From positions 248,001 to 312,000 of the forward strand of contig QJNS01000028.1 of assembly GCA_004154925.1 (NCBI GenBank): a stretch of 64,000 nucleotides of DNA, written 5' to 3'. Under the pieces are notes generated by a model, which saw only the letters and a program-made list of their open reading frames with translations, was not told the DNA's origin and made no database searches. Below, piece by piece: positions 44,618-60,270 of this stretch (position 1 is its first letter; each line of letters starts with the position of its first letter). Origin of the DNA: Monosporascus cannonballus (lineage: Eukaryota > Ascomycota > Sordariomycetes > Xylariales). The position numbers were made by a program, and so were the translations under genes.

Positions 44618-47411
44618 ATGTCGATAAGATCCCCCAATGGTAGGGGCTTCGTGCAGCTCGGGGCTTCGCGCGGAAGCATTGAGCATGGGATCCCTCTACA
44701 GCAAGTCCGCAGCAATGCAAGCTCAACCGGCGCTCGGAGGCTCAACCAAGGAGGAACCTCGAATGGTTGCGCCGTCAGCGAGAGTTCACCTGGCGGTGCT
44801 GAGAACGAGAAGCAGGAGGGGTTCTTTCACCATGGACGAAGACGAGCTAAGAAGGAGGGAGCTCCTACTCGTAGCGACACCCTCGCTTCCGAGGAATTAT
44901 CAGTCAACGCCATGGGCAGGCTATACAACAAGATTATCGGATTCTCCGTCGTCACACGTTACCTTATCTACATCATACCGGTTGGAACATTCTTAGCCGT
45001 GCCCATCATCGTCATACCGGTGACGGGAAACCATCACGTGCAGGCTGGCCATGGGCCTTGCATCGAAGATGGCGAAGGACGGGAGACTTGCGCTCCTGGA
45101 CCACTTCTATTCAACCTCTTTGTATGGATCGAAGCAATGTGGTTATCCGTATGGGCTGGCAAGCTCGTCGCCCACCTGTTTCCCGGCCTGTTCATGTTCC
45201 TTGTCGGCTTCGTCAGCGCCGGGACACGGAAGTATGCTACCGTCCTCCGCGCTCTGGAGGTTCCCCTCTCCCTCTTCTTTTGGGCCTTAGCTTCGTTCTT
45301 TAGCTTTACCGGACTCTTTACGAGCAACTTCGATAATGTCTCCTGGGTTAACACGCTCAAGAAGATTCTAGGAGCCTCCCTGGTCTCTTCAGCCGTGTTC
45401 CTTGGCGAGAAGGCCATTGTTCAACTCATCAGCATTACCTATCATCAGAGATCCTTCGCGAACCGCATAAAGGACTCTAAGCGAGAAGTGCGCCTGCTTA
45501 GTCTCATGTACGATGCTTCCCGGACTCTGTTTCCTATGTACAGCCCCGAATTCGAGGAAGAAGATATCATCATCAACGATAGTATCGAGAGGTTGATAGG
45601 CGCCAAGAAGAGGAGGGGCCACCGGAGTCAGAAATCGGTGAATCCCATGGCCCTCATTGCTGAAGCGGGCGGTAAGGTCGGTCGCCTCGGTGGAAAGGTC
45701 ACGTCAATATTCGGCCATGTCGCCTCGGAGATTACCGGCAAGCAGGTCTTCAACCCGAATTCTGCTCACTCCATCGTCGTGGAGGCCCTCGAGAAGACCC
45801 GGACGTCGGAGGCACTGGCAAGACGCATTTGGATGTCCTTCGTCGTAGAAGGCAAAGAGGCGCTATATCCGGACGATATCCAGGAGGTTCTTGGTCCAGG
45901 CAATGCTGAGGCAGCCGAAGAGTGTTTTATGGCAATCGATGGAGACGGCAATGGCGATATCAGTCTCGACGAAATGATAAGGAAGGTCGTAGAGATCGGC
46001 AAAGAGAGGAAGGCCATCATTCACAGCATGCAGGATATAGGTCAAGCCCTGTCTGTCTTCGATAACATCCTCCTATTCGTGGTCCTGCTCATCGTGATCT
46101 TCGTCTTCCGTAAGTTGGCGCCTCTCCACCGGTCAATATATTTGCTAACCGTTCTAACCCTACGTTGTAGTTGCCTTCTTCCAAAGCTCTTTCATTACTA
46201 CACTCGCAACTGCAGGAACCGCGTTACTCTCACTGTCTTTCATTTTCGCGGTGACAACTCAAGAATTTTTGGGTTCTTGTATATTCCTGTTCGTCAAGCA
46301 TCCATACGATGTTGGTGACCGTGTTGATATTGCTGGCGCGTCGTCGGAACGTCTACTCGTTGAGAAGATCTCCCTTCTCTATACTGTGTTCATCCGGATC
46401 GACCGATTGCAGACAGTTCAGGTACCAAACATTGTCCTCAACAACTGCTGGATAGAGAATGTCACCAGGAGCCAAGCCATGAAGGAAGCCATCGAACTTA
46501 ATGTTTCCTACGACACATCATTCGAAGATATCGAGCTATTACGTCAAGAGATGGAAGACTTTGTGCGTCATCCGGACAACGCGAGGGACTTTTTACCGGA
46601 CCTTGTGATCAGCGTCGAAGGTGTTGGCGATTTGGACAAGTTGAAGCTTCAGATTGCCATCAAACACAAATCGAACTGGCATAACGACGCCATCCGAGCG
46701 TCCCGACGCAACAGGTTCATGTGTGCGTTGACATTGGCTCTGAAACGGGTCCCGATCTATCCTCCGGGTGGCGGAGGCGAGGAGTTGGGCGGACCAACAA
46801 ATCCATCGTACTCTGTGTCCGTCTCGGATGAGATAGCCGCCGCAGCTCGAGACAAGGCGGCCGAGGAGAAGGAAGCAAAACGAATGGTGCCTAGCAAACC
46901 TGCGCATAGCAACACGAGGGCTAGCATCGTCGACGACGACCAAATGAGAGCCGCCCAAGGATTCGGCGCTGTCAGCCCTGTGACACTTGCTGATGAGTTT
47001 GGTAATAGGCGTGATGATAACACGTTACGTGAGCGAAGATTGGGTCATCGATCGGACGATATGTCGAACCGCCTGAGTTTGACAAAATCGCAGAGTGTGA
47101 GGGGTCATCGGAGAGCTGGTGATGCAGTCCCTCAGAGCCCTGTGGGTGATAACATAGCCCCCAGCCACACAGGTGGAAATGCGCCGGGTTTCCAGGTCAC
47201 GCAGCATCTTACGCCGTTCGACGAGGAAGCACAGATCGGAGGTCCAAACCCTTTCGAACATGGAGGAGATAGCCATAGAAACACGACCCAGCGCGGTGGA
47301 CATGCATCGACCCCGCCCTCCGTATCAGGCGCACAGGCGCCGCATCAACAGACAGGGGCTAGGGCTCGAGGTTCAAGCATGTCATCCAACAACCCTTACC
47401 AACAACGATAG
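44618..47411 (+). CDS. EF-hand mechanosensitive ion channel (MscS-like)
   Basis: Exons 44618-46109 and 46171-47411 give about 910 aa; the 61-nt intron joins LIVIFVF|LAFFQSSFITT. The order is typical of fungal Msy1/Msy2-type channels of ER or internal membranes, which respond to hypo-osmotic stress and shape calcium levels. It has a polar N-terminus, several membrane spans (YLIYIIPVGTFLAVPIIVIP, LFPGLFMFLVGFVSAG, VPLSLFFWALASFFSFTGLF), a single EF-hand with DGDGNGDISLDE (about residue 445), then the pore helices and the MscS beta domain (TQEFLGSCIFLFVKHPYDVGDRV, VPNIVLNNCWIENVTRS). A long disordered, Ser/Gly/Pro-rich cytosolic tail ends NNPYQQR. It appears intact; it could start slightly upstream. 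Confidence 0.93.
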
Positions 47412-48102
47412 AGACACTGAAGTAATGGCTTCCCAACATGCGCGGTTGCTCAGTTATTTATTTACAAAAGTCGGAAATCGGATCGGGAGGGGGGTTTAAA
47501 GGCGTTCGGCGGGGGATGCATGAATAGTTGCCGCATAAGTACGGCCTGCTTTAGACTCCGAGTTTTTAGAGCGTGTATGGCGGTGCCAGCCGCTTTGGCG
47601 AAGAAACGCTGTAACGACCGTCCAGGGGGCTCAGATAATATAGAAAACCATCGAAGGGCTATAGATTCATCTGTGGGCTTAAAGCAGCTGGAATCGACAT
47701 CTCCGCGGGGAGGATGAATATATAACAGTCAATGCTTCACATCTTGCAGCATTCATACTCTCGTTGTATTGTTACTCTCGCCACTGCCCCTTTCCCCGGA
47801 GCTTGAGCCTCCAGGTGAATGTTACGTCAAGCGTCGAGTTTGGCTTGCTAGATGTTTTATCATCAAAGCTCTGCCCAATGAGACATGACTCTGCTATGGT
47901 CCCGTGGTGTCATCATGTCTGGATTGCGTCCTGGAACTCTACAGGCTGGCTATCGATGTAGGTATCCCATCCATGGGTCTCCAGCTAGGTACGTGGCTAC
48001 TTCAAACCTTCCCGACTCAGCCGTAAGTACCGCCCCGACAGGCGGAGGGGCGGGCGGCCGGGCAAGCCTCTCTCGGGTCTGACACTTCGCCTGAGCCTCC
48101 TC
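47412..48102. other. Convergent spacer channel gene / PRMT3
   Basis: Holds both 3' flanks; no gene or repeat recognised. Confidence 0.45.
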
Positions 48103-50259
<2,157 letters not shown>

Positions 50260-50675
50260 TCTTCCCTCGACTGCTTCCTCTTTTTCCCCAGGAAAATAAA
50301 AAGGCTGAGGGAGCTCGGAGGATCTTCTAAGGAGATCGGCGAGTTGGGAATACCTTGAGAACCTCAGGTCTTGCAGTTTTCTGGCTACACCGGAGAATAC
50401 GCACTACTCTCGAATTTCTTGTAAGGTGAAGAAATTGTGGAAGTGGAGGGTTGAGGTCTGGTTAGTTGCATATCAAAGTTTACTACGGGCATCAATGCTG
50501 GCTAGATGCATAGCGAGTGCTTCTCAGGAGGCATCCCTATTGGTAAGGAAGGTGCTTTGAGATGTAGGTTTTCCCTTCTTAATTGTTGGCAGGGTATCGA
50601 TCTGTAGCCTTGACATGTAGTATATAACTGGATAACACTTGACTTGCTGCAGCGTTTGGCACACTCTGAAGCATT
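50260..50675. other. Spacer PRMT3 / USO1
   Basis: Contains the PRMT3 promoter and the USO1 3' flank. No other feature recognised. Confidence 0.45.
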
Positions 50676-53600
50676 TTAGTCTAACTCGTCATCGTCATCT
50701 TCGTCGTCCCCATCTTCATCGTCAGTTATCGTTTGGTCGAGATCGCGAAGCCGTTTCTGGACCGTGGGTTAATACAGATTGGTAATTTGACTGTATGTGA
50801 AGACAGGGCGCGTATATGTAGTGGTGTTCTGCAACTCACCTTATACTTTTCGACATTCTCTTCTAGGTCTCCGAAGACCATCAACAGATCATCCAGTTCT
50901 GTCTGTGTCGCAGCTTTCTCCTCTTCTTTCTTTGCCACCTGCTTGCGCATCTAGATTCAAATCGTCAGCGCCCACTGCGTCCCACATGTGAGGATCAATT
51001 CCCAATAATACCTTCTCCAATTCTTCGCCTCTTTGCGTCAGCTTTGTCTCGAGCTCTTCAGCTTGCTCTTCGGCTTCCTTCGCTCTAGACTGAGCCGCTG
51101 AAAGTTCCGATGCATGCTTATCCCGAGCTTCCTGTAGTGCCCGGGAATTTGCTTTGTTCGCCTGTGTATCATTAGTATCATCCGAGCGAAGCTGCACCAT
51201 GACGTACCTTCATCAACTCGACCTCAAGGCGGCTAATTGTGGCGTTGAGTTCTGAAATTTCCGCTTCGGTCCTTCGCTGGACTCGTGCAGCCTCAGCCTC
51301 TGCAGTTTCTAGACGCGCAATCGTGGCTTTCAAGTCTGCCCTTTCGCCCTCGAAGCGTCGCTGTGCACGCTCCTTCTCGGTTTCAGCTGTCTTACGGACA
51401 TAGCCGAGTTCTCGTTGGAGCTCAGCTTCTTTATTCCGATGCTCGGCATGAATCGTCTCGGCGGCCTTCGCTGCCTCTTGCTTGGCGATATCCAACTGTC
51501 GCTGGTGCGCCTCTTCCTTTGCCCGGTGTTGGTTTTCGATACGCCTGAAAAGTTAGCAATAGCTGAGGTGGGTGTATGTATTGGATATGGCTCACCTGAT
51601 ATCTTCCTCATGGTGCCGTTGAAGAGCTTCATTGACGCTTTTGATGCGGGCTATTTCAGCCGCAAAGGTTTCTTGTGATTTGTGATGTTCCATTTGCTCG
51701 TGATCCAATTTCGCATTGAGCGATATCTTCTCATTAATTGCTTCCCGCAGTTCCTGTTCCTTTTCCTCTAGCCTCGCACGTAACGAATCGACCATCTCCC
51801 GGGATATGCCCTTCTGAATACCGTTGGCCACGACAGAGATCTCCATCCCGGGATCCCGATCGATAGCTCGTAGTAGACGGTTGTAGTTATCCTTGAAGAA
51901 GTCCACAAAGGTCGCATCGAAGAACACCTCCGGCAAGTCCCCTGAATTATCCAGCTTTTGAGGGGTAACCTCGAAGTTCCTCATGAGGTCGTGACTCCTG
52001 AGTTTAGACAAAGTGTCCACATATTTCTCCCGGCCTACTTTGGATACCAGAATGGAATGCACTCGGGTTCGAGTTATCGGTGAATCCTTTGTCGAGAACT
52101 CGTAGATGATACCAAGCAGTACGGAACTCAATCCTCTGACCAGATCACTGCGGGGTGGATACCGCACCACAGCTTCCGCAAGAGCATTTATGTTGCTGCC
52201 CTCGCCCAAAAAATCGTTTACTCCATCAAGGTCTTCGAAGAGCCAACCTATCAATAACATCAGATAGCCAACTAATATCCTCTCGTCATCGTCTCTCAGG
52301 AGCCCGCTGAGGAGATGGGCCGTGACCGTCTGGATACTCGTAACTACCTCTTCACCGCTTTCAGCATCCCCTTCTGTCATGGCCATGGCCAAGGCTTTGC
52401 CTTCCGGGTTATCATGTAGGAGGTGGAGAGCGATGACCGCGGCAAACCAGTGGCGGTACGGGTCGATTGATGCGGAGCTGTCGAGCGGCTGCAACAAAGT
52501 GGTCAGTACGTTTGCGGTTTCGTCAGCACCGGAGTTATGGCCGTCGATGGCCCTTCGCAAGAAATGCGAGCGGATCTCAGGATGGTTGAATAAGTATGAT
52601 TTGATGCATTGGCATGCGGCTAGTCGCAGATCAAAAGCCTGTAGCGAAGGTACACTGAGGATTAGGTCAAGCAAGCCGTCTATAACGTAGACTGTCGGCA
52701 CCCCGTTTGCATGGCCCGCGTGTCCGTCCGCCTTGTGACTTGTTTCTAACACTGATGGCACCTGCAGTTGGGCGAAGGTCTCCTGGAGCTTTGCATTACC
52801 CCTGATGACATCAGCACAGGTGTTGAGAGCTTCGGCTCTGATAGGCATGTCTTCAGGATGACTAAAGGCAAGCTGCAGAGCGTGATATAACACACCATGC
52901 TGCCAAAACGCCGCCTGATTCTGAGGTGTTCCGTCAGACCCGGATACAAGGAAGAACCGAAGCACTGCGAGCAACGCGTATACGTTTCTGTTACGTTGTG
53001 CCTGAGCCCACTGTGCTACCTCTTCCTGCTCTCTATGGTACGTAGTTTCCAACAGTTTCGCCAAGCGCGGGACATGGCCTTCTTCTCGGAAGAGAGCCTG
53101 ATTGGAAGGGTTTAACCGCAAAAGATTGGCCAGTAGGATCAGGCAATCCTCGACAATCCTATCACCAGCTATCAGACCACCTTCGGCTGCTATTATAGCA
53201 AAGGCTTTCTCGAATGCACTCTGAAAAGCAACGATTTTCTGAATTATCGGAGAGGACGGCGTGAGATAGGTGAGCAGCGTAAGCCCTTCGTTTCGTACGG
53301 CCTCCCGGCGGTCGTCAAGAACGGCGACAAGCCTGGAAATGCCCAGAGGGGCGGCGACAATGCACTCCTCTGTGCGATCGGTTCGGGCGGCGAGGATGGC
53401 GGAGAGGAGTTGGAGACTATAAAGTCTGGAATAGAAGTCGTTGGTCTCGAGGAAGTCTAGAAGCAGAGTAATGTTCTCCTGGCGCTGGGTGAATTCGTCG
53501 GCAAGCCACAAGGCGATCTCTTCGGATGCCTCAGGGCTGTCCTGGTTGGGGTTGAAGAGCATCAACAAGGTCTCGAGGACCACCTTGACCGTGTCGACAT

Positions 53601-53808
53601 CCTCGCCATCCTTGGATAAGCTCCCGATGAGACTCCTGAGGGCTCCCGACGCGACAGAGGCAGGGTACTCCTTGGCAAAGCTCCGTAATCCAAGGATAGC
53701 AGCACGGCGATCTTCTAGTAAGGTTGCGGAGCTGAGGCGACCACTAAGAACGGTTATAGTGTCACTAACAGACTGCTTCGCAGGGGCAGAGGCGATCGAG
53801 GAGAACAT
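50676..53808 (-). CDS. USO1: Vesicle-tethering protein USO1 (p115 family)
   Basis: Five exons (53808-51596, 51544-51208, 51161-51012, 50950-50840, 50756-50676), introns 46-83 nt, give about 963 aa. USO1/p115 is a myosin-like dimer that tethers ER-derived COPII vesicles to the Golgi. The first 700 residues form the armadillo-like globular head: RRAAILGLRSFAKEYPASV, ILAARTDRTEECIVAAPLG, LANLLRLNPSNQALFREEG, and FFKDNYNRLLRAIDRDPG at its end. A coiled coil follows (ELQRELGYVRKTAETEKERA, ELETKLTQRGEELEK), ending in the acidic tail DEDGDDEDDDDELD. Total length is about that of animal p115 and much shorter than yeast Uso1. Its upstream region is shared with the divergent RAT1 gene. Confidence 0.95.
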
Positions 53809-54905
53809 GGTTTGTGCGGCTTGTTGATGTTGTTACGTATTGCGGCCATTGGGCAATTATTCTACCGACTTGGGTACATAATGGTATTTCCGGGAGGTTG
53901 CCCAATGTCTACGAAGCGATAGGAGACGGGACAGGACGGGTTAAAGATTCGATTTAGCAGGAACTAAGTAGGTAGGGTTAGGTCTGGGCCTTAAGCGGAA
54001 CAGTGAGCTTCATAGTCTGCCAGTTGGTAGTCAATCCCGAGAATCGTAGGCATCTCCAATGGTGCTAGCATCCTGTTGAAGTCGATGCGATGCGTTGGCC
54101 AGATAATTCAATTCAAGCTTGTGACTATTGTCAAATGTAGCTTCTAAGTGCATAGTTTCTTCAGTAAGCGAAAGGATGAAGTAGAAACGGATTTATGAAT
54201 TTAACGAGTACATCTGCCATACCTTTGAGGGAAGAGCCAGGCGCGCCGCCAGGTCGGTATTTACCTAAGCATAAGACGCTAACCCAATGAGGCTAGAGGC
54301 GGCTGCGAGCCTCCTCCGTTCCCCGATGCCAAACATGGACTTGAAACTTTATGTACATACTAGGTAGGTAGGTATCTACTTGCCCCTACATTGTTGCTCT
54401 CGGCCAAGGCTAATGAAGTAAGGCTCACGCAAATCCTACTAACTTACTCCTTGCGCAAAACCATCACCAGCTTGTGCAACTCTTCTTTGTTCAACCCCCC
54501 TTCCGCTCATTCCGCATCTCGGCCTCTTCTTACCGTTGCGGGCTACATGCGCAATTTAGAGGTTTTCATCTAAAAAAGGCCCGTGGATTATTCCACCGTT
54601 GCCCTCTCCATTTACAGATTCGGTAATTCAGCTGCGCGATACCGAGCTGTAGTGTAATACATCGTCCAAGCATTCGGCGCGCTCCGGCATCCGAACCTAA
54701 TACACAGATATTTCTCCTCGTAGCGCATGGTATTCGCATGAGGATTGGCATTTCTTTGTATTTGAAGGGGTCACTTACATCCATCTTACAATACTCCAAA
54801 ACAAGGCCAGGTTCTACCATCATTTAATACCCATCCCCCTCTTCCAAGCCTCCTCGCCACACCTCTGGATAATCACCGAGTCGCTCGGAACACACTGTCG
54901 CCAAG
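53809..54905. other. Divergent USO1-RAT1 intergenic region
   Basis: 1.1 kb that must contain both promoters. TAGG-type short repeats (for example GGTAGGTAGGTA near 54360-54375) resemble motifs scattered in Sordariomycete intergenic DNA. No gene recognised. Confidence 0.5.
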
Positions 54906-57900
54906 ATGGGTATTCCCGCCGCTTTTCGCTGGTTATCCCAGAAGTACCCCAAGATAATATCACCGGTCATCGAGGACCAGCCCATTGAAATGGATGATGG
55001 CGCCGTCATACCTGTTGATACTACCCGGCCGAACCCCAACGGCGAAGAGTTCGACAATCTCTACCTCGACATGAACGGAATTGTACATCCTTGTTCGCAT
55101 CCCGAAGATCGACCCGCCCCAAAAGATGAAGAAGAGATGATGCTGGCCATTTTCAAGTATACCGATCGAGTAGTTAACATGGTCCGACCCAGGAAGCTAC
55201 TGATGATTGCCATCGATGGCGTCGCCCCTCGTGCGAAGATGAATCAGCAGCGCTCCAGACGTTTCCGTTCGGCGCAAGAGGCGAAAGAGAAGGAAGTTGA
55301 CAAGGAGGAGTTGTTGAAGATGCTCAAGAAACAGAACGGCGATGTTCTGCCCCAAGAGACTCTCGAATCTATGACAAAGAAGGCATTCGATTCCAACTCT
55401 ATCACCCCGGGGACGCCTTTCATGGATATTTTGGCGGGAAGCTTGAGGTATTGGTGTGCTTATAAGCTCAACACCGACCCCGGTTGGGCCAAGATGAAGA
55501 TTATCATCTCTGATGCAACCGTCCCTGGAGAGGGTGAGCACAAGATCATGAATTTCGTACGTTCCCAGAGAGCTTCGCCGGACCACGACCCAAACACTCG
55601 TCATGTCATCTATGGTTTAGATGCTGACCTGATTATGCTTGGTCTGGCCACCCACGAACCGCATTTTCGCGTTCTCCGTGAGGACGTCTTCGCGCAAGAC
55701 GCCAGGGCCAAGGTCTGTAAGCTTTGTGGTCAGAAGGGCCATGATGCGAGAAATTGCCGAGGCGAGGCGAAGGAGAAGCAAGGGGAGTTTGATGAGAAGG
55801 ACAGCAAAGCGCCACCGCTTAAACCCTTCATCTGGCTCCACGTCTCGGTCCTGCGGGAGTATCTAGCTGTCGAATTAGATGTCCCGGGGCTCCCGTTCCG
55901 GTTCGACCTCGAACGTGCTATCGACGATTGGGTCTTTATGTTCTGCTTCGTGGGTAACGATTTCTTACCGCATCTCCCTGCTCTAGAGATCCGAGAGAAT
56001 TCTATCGATACGCTCACGGCTATCTGGAGGGACAATCTGCCATTCATGGGCGGCTACGTGACTAAAGACGGCAGCATCGACCTTGAGAGAGCCCAGCTTA
56101 TCCTCAACGGTCTAGCGAAACAGGAAGACGCGATATTCAGGCGGCGAAAGGAGACTGAAGACCGCCGAGAAGCAGGCTTTAAGAGAAGAAAGCTGCAGGA
56201 GGAACAGAGGAATGGGCGGAAGAACGGCAACCGAGGGGGAGACATCCAGAATGGCCTCCCTGCTGGCCTTCCTCAGAATCTAACGCATGATATGATCGTT
56301 AATAAGGGTTCCAGCAGTGCTAACGACGCAAACAAAAGCGCCGCTGCTGTTCTAAAGAGCAGATTACAGGGAAAGCCAGCCGATAATAGTAGCTCTGAGA
56401 CCAGTGCTTCCAACGACCCGGCTGCCAATGGCGCAAATGGTCCGGATACTCAGCCGCCTTCTGCACTCGGAAAGCGCAAGGCATCTATGATGGCGAGCGA
56501 CGACACCAGCACTCCTGATGATAGCTCAACTGCTGCCAATGACGAGGAGGCCGAAGCTGGCGACACGGTGCGATTGTGGGAGGAGGGCTACGCCGACAGG
56601 TACTACGAGCAGAAGTTTCACGTGGATGCGAAAGACATCGAATTTCGATGCAAGGTCGCTAACGCCTACGTCGAGGGCCTGGCCTGGGTCTTGCAGTACT
56701 ACTATCAGGGATGCCCTTCTTGGGAATGGTTCTACCCGTATCATTATGCGCCTTTCGCGCAGGACTTCGTGGACATCGGCAAGATGACCATTAATTTCGA
56801 AAAGGGGAGAACTGCTAGGCCTTTCGAGCAACTGATGAGCGTTCAGCCTGCAGCCTCGCGACATGTGCTGCCATCCGCCTTCCACGACCTCATGACGGAC
56901 CCGGATAGCCCAATAATTGATTTCTACCCCGAAGACTTCCAAATCGACCTCAACGGGAAGAAGATGGCTTGGCAAGGAGTGGCGCTGCTCCCTTTCATCG
57001 AAATGCCACGCCTTCTGGCTGAGGTTGAGAAAAAGTACCCACTACTAAGTGCAGAAGACTTAGCCCGCAACGAACCTGGGAGAACGATTCTGATACTCTC
57101 CGAGGCCAATCAGGAGCTCTACGACGACATCATCAGCAAATTCTATTCCAAGAAACAAGGCCCACCCAAGTACAAGCTTAACCCACGGCTTAGCCAGGGC
57201 CTCGCCGGGAAAATTGAGAAGATGCCAGATTATCTGCCACATGGGCGATTGGAGTATCCCCTGGAAAGGAAGGAAATGCCGGATCTTGAAGATGATCGAT
57301 CATTGACGTGAGTCCCGGCGCCTGCCGATCAGCTGACCGGTATTACGAACGTCTAGCTAACTTCTGACAGTGTCCTCTACGATATGCCGAGTAGCTCACA
57401 TGCTCACAAGTCCATGCTGTTGCGAGGTGTCGTGCCTCCGACGCCTGCCTTGAATCGCTATGATGTCGATGAATTGAAAGGCAAGATGCGCAATTCTGGA
57501 AGGAGTCATGGAGGCGCCCCGCTGGGGCGCCGCAGTTGTGATGGAAATAGAAGTGAGCGGATAAACTATGGTCCTGACTCTAGGAGGGATAGGTCCGGTT
57601 CGGATCGAGCTTCACCCTATCAAGGTACCCATCCCAATCACCACAACGGTTATCCGATAGCACCTCCAATGCCGCAGCCTGGATGGACGCCACCGCCTCC
57701 TGGATTCCCAGGGTTCGGCGCAGGCCTGCCGCCTCCCCCCCCTCCGGCCCATCTTGGTGGTAGCAGCCGTGATGGTTATGGACACCCGGGCAGCTATGGC
57801 GGTAGCTACGGAGGAAGCTATGGTGGATATGTTCCAGCGCCAACCCCGCCACAAGTTTACAATAGCTATGGCGGCCAATACAATGGTCCCCCTCCCGCAT

Positions 57901-57977
57901 ATGGAGGGCGGGATAGACACCGCCGGCCTTACGACGATGGACGGGGTTACAGAGGTGGGGGCCGTGGCTATAGATAG
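54906..57977 (+). CDS. RAT1: 5'-3' exoribonuclease 2 (nuclear XRN2/Rat1)
   Basis: Exons 54906-57307 and 57371-57977 encode about 1002 aa; the 63-nt intron joins RSLT|VLYDMPSSSHAHKS. RAT1 degrades uncapped nuclear RNA 5' to 3', ends Pol II transcription and trims rRNA. The XRN domain is complete: MGIPAAFRWLSQKYPKI, LYLDMNGIVHPC, LMIAIDGVAPRAKMNQQRSR, SDATVPGEGEHKI, VIYGLDADLIMLGLATHE, FCFVGNDFLPHLP. A CCHC zinc knuckle, CKLCGQKGHDARNC, lies at residues 271-284, as in fungal Rat1. A low-complexity linker follows, then PSWEWFYPYHYAPFAQDF. The C-terminus is Pro-rich and then Gly/Tyr/Arg-rich (YGGSYGGSYGG, RGYRGGGRGYR), likely RNA-binding and disordered. Its partner Rai1 is not in the window. Confidence 0.97.
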
Positions 57978-60270
57978 TTCGGATATTACCTATGCATGCC
58001 GCGCCCGGACCAGCAATCTCATGTTCTTTTGAGCGGGCGATGACGTATTCGGCTCTCGCTGACAGTACGACGAGGCTAACACGCACGATCCGACTCTATA
58101 TAAGTACGTATATCGCTAGCATCTGGTCCAACACCGTAGCGGCATTGACCCTGGCAAGATTGCCGACTCCGGAGTTGGGAATACAGTTAGGTCCCATCCC
58201 ACGGAAACGTCCACATACCCTGGAGCTTCCCTTAAGATGCTGCCAAAGTCACTTACTCAATGTCTGACAAGGCGGCCTTGTCTCCAAGACATCACTTCTA
58301 ACGTCGATGATTTGCCCGTGAATACCTACACGTTGTGTTGACCGCGAGAGCCGTATATGCGGTGAGCGAGGTGGTCGTGCTATATGTAGGCTTGATCCAC
58401 AGTTGGGATGGTGTGTTTCGCTACCCAAGGCCGGCATGGCCGCATGCGCTGTCCCGCAAGAATTGGACCAGGGTCGTCTTGATACTGTGCAGACTTCCAG
58501 GGATCTTGTATACTTGGCAACCCTCGTTGTACATGCAAACATATGTTGGTACTTATACATAGAAGCGAGAGCTCTGGAGAGTGTGCGTCGTTGATGACTG
58601 TTGTGGTCTGCTGGTTTTCGTAGTCTATCAGATAGTCTATATGGAAGTAATCAGGGCTCTGACAAGTGTTACGTCATCTTGCGAGAACAGCTGTATTTAA
58701 TCCATGTATATATAAAAGAGTATCTGCTTTTTAATAGCGATCATCTTATCTTTTCGTATTGTATGTTTTTCACTGGTAGGTTCTGGCTGGAGCAGCGCCT
58801 AACCCTCCTCCTCTAGGATCAACATCCCAGTAGGTCCCATAGCTGTTCCCTAAAATGGTTGAAGGCTAGACTAGGGACTGGACTTGCTTGAAAAGACGAA
58901 GAAAAGCGACATGACTGCTTCGCCCTGATGTCCAGTATTGTTGACTGCATGTGTGTGGCTACTTCCCACTTTCCGTTTTCGCATGTTTCGCATTGGAGTT
59001 GGGACCCCGCAACCCCCGCTTGGTGTAGCTTGGGTGTAGCTTGGTAGGGACCAAGACAACCCCAACGTTAGGTAACTCACCACAGGCTACAGCTCACGAC
59101 TTGGGTCGCATTGCTCCCGAGAAGAATCGAAGTGCGGGCGTCTTGAATACGGGCATGTCTTATCTTGTCGATGTACATACAGCAGTACATACATATTTCC
59201 GGGCAAGCACACAAATGGATGTCTTTCGTGTATGTGATTTCTTATTATTGCAACAGCGATCTACCCTACTTGCGTAAGTGCTCACTTACCTTACGTTACA
59301 TAGGTCCTACGCATCTATATCGAAGCAATCAAAGCCGACTCAATTCCTAGTTACCTTTTTGGGTACATACGTAGAACTTGGGTCTCTTCAAAGTTCCAAT
59401 TCTGCTTCGTGGGGGAAGCACGCTGTCACACACTTTTTTTATTTTTGACCTCCAACTCCAACCAAGGCTCCGCTATCAATTCTCCGTCGTCTTCTGTTTG
59501 GCTGACATAACCAGCTATACATGCCATCCTACAGCTGCTACATACGAGCATCCCCTGCTTGATGCCACGAGGCCATCGTCACTTTTAATAGGTATTGTGA
59601 AGTCTCTTTGTGCGCCTACACTTTAACTTTAGATGCCTACCTCCTGACCCAGTCTTCGTCCGCTAGCTCGGAACCAGCCTTAGATTCTGTCTCTGCCTTG
59701 ATGTTCTGTTCTGTTGTTTTTGTCCTAGCCTCGAGCCTCGAGCCTCGAGCCTCGAGCCTCTAGCCTCTAGCCTCTAGCCTCGAGCCTCTAGCCTCCAGCC
59801 TCTAGCCTCTAGCCTCTAGCCTACCTACTTAGGAGTCCTCAGTACATCGAGGTTACACGGTCCCTTTGCTCAGCTGCCGTTCCAAAGAGCAACGCGCTCC
59901 GGTTCTCGAGCAGCTTCCTGTGCCACATACGTGCTTTTAAAATCAGGTACTCGAAGTCAGCTTTGCCTATCCGAGACGAGGTCTTAACGATATACCGTAC
60001 CTTGCATAGATACCGAGGTCTGTCGCTTTGATACCGAACGAGGAGCACCACCGCTTGAGATCACCTCCGCGACGTCTGATATCATCCTGAAGCACCCATT
60101 TTTATATTCCAGCAACCATTGCTTCTGTAACGAGTTCGCCGGCTAGCTCGGGCGCGGTACACCATTCATTGGCTATCTTCATCGCATACATACCCCATGG
60201 CGACGGCGTGACCATGTCGATTACCCCCTACCATCGCGACCCGAAGGCATATCAGTAGCACACCGGCAAG
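57978..60270. other. 2.3-kb spacer between RAT1 and the RasGAP gene
   Basis: Contains the RAT1 3' flank, a heptamer minisatellite (listed separately) and the RasGAP promoter. Other open frames are short and unremarkable. Confidence 0.45.
59726..59823. repeat. Heptamer minisatellite (NAGCCTC)n
   Basis: About 14 tandem copies of a 7-base unit whose first base alternates among T, G and C (TAGCCTC, GAGCCTC, CAGCCTC). Variants occur in blocks: one T copy, four G copies, three T copies, then a mixture. It ends about 450 bases upstream of the RasGAP start codon. Confidence 0.93.
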
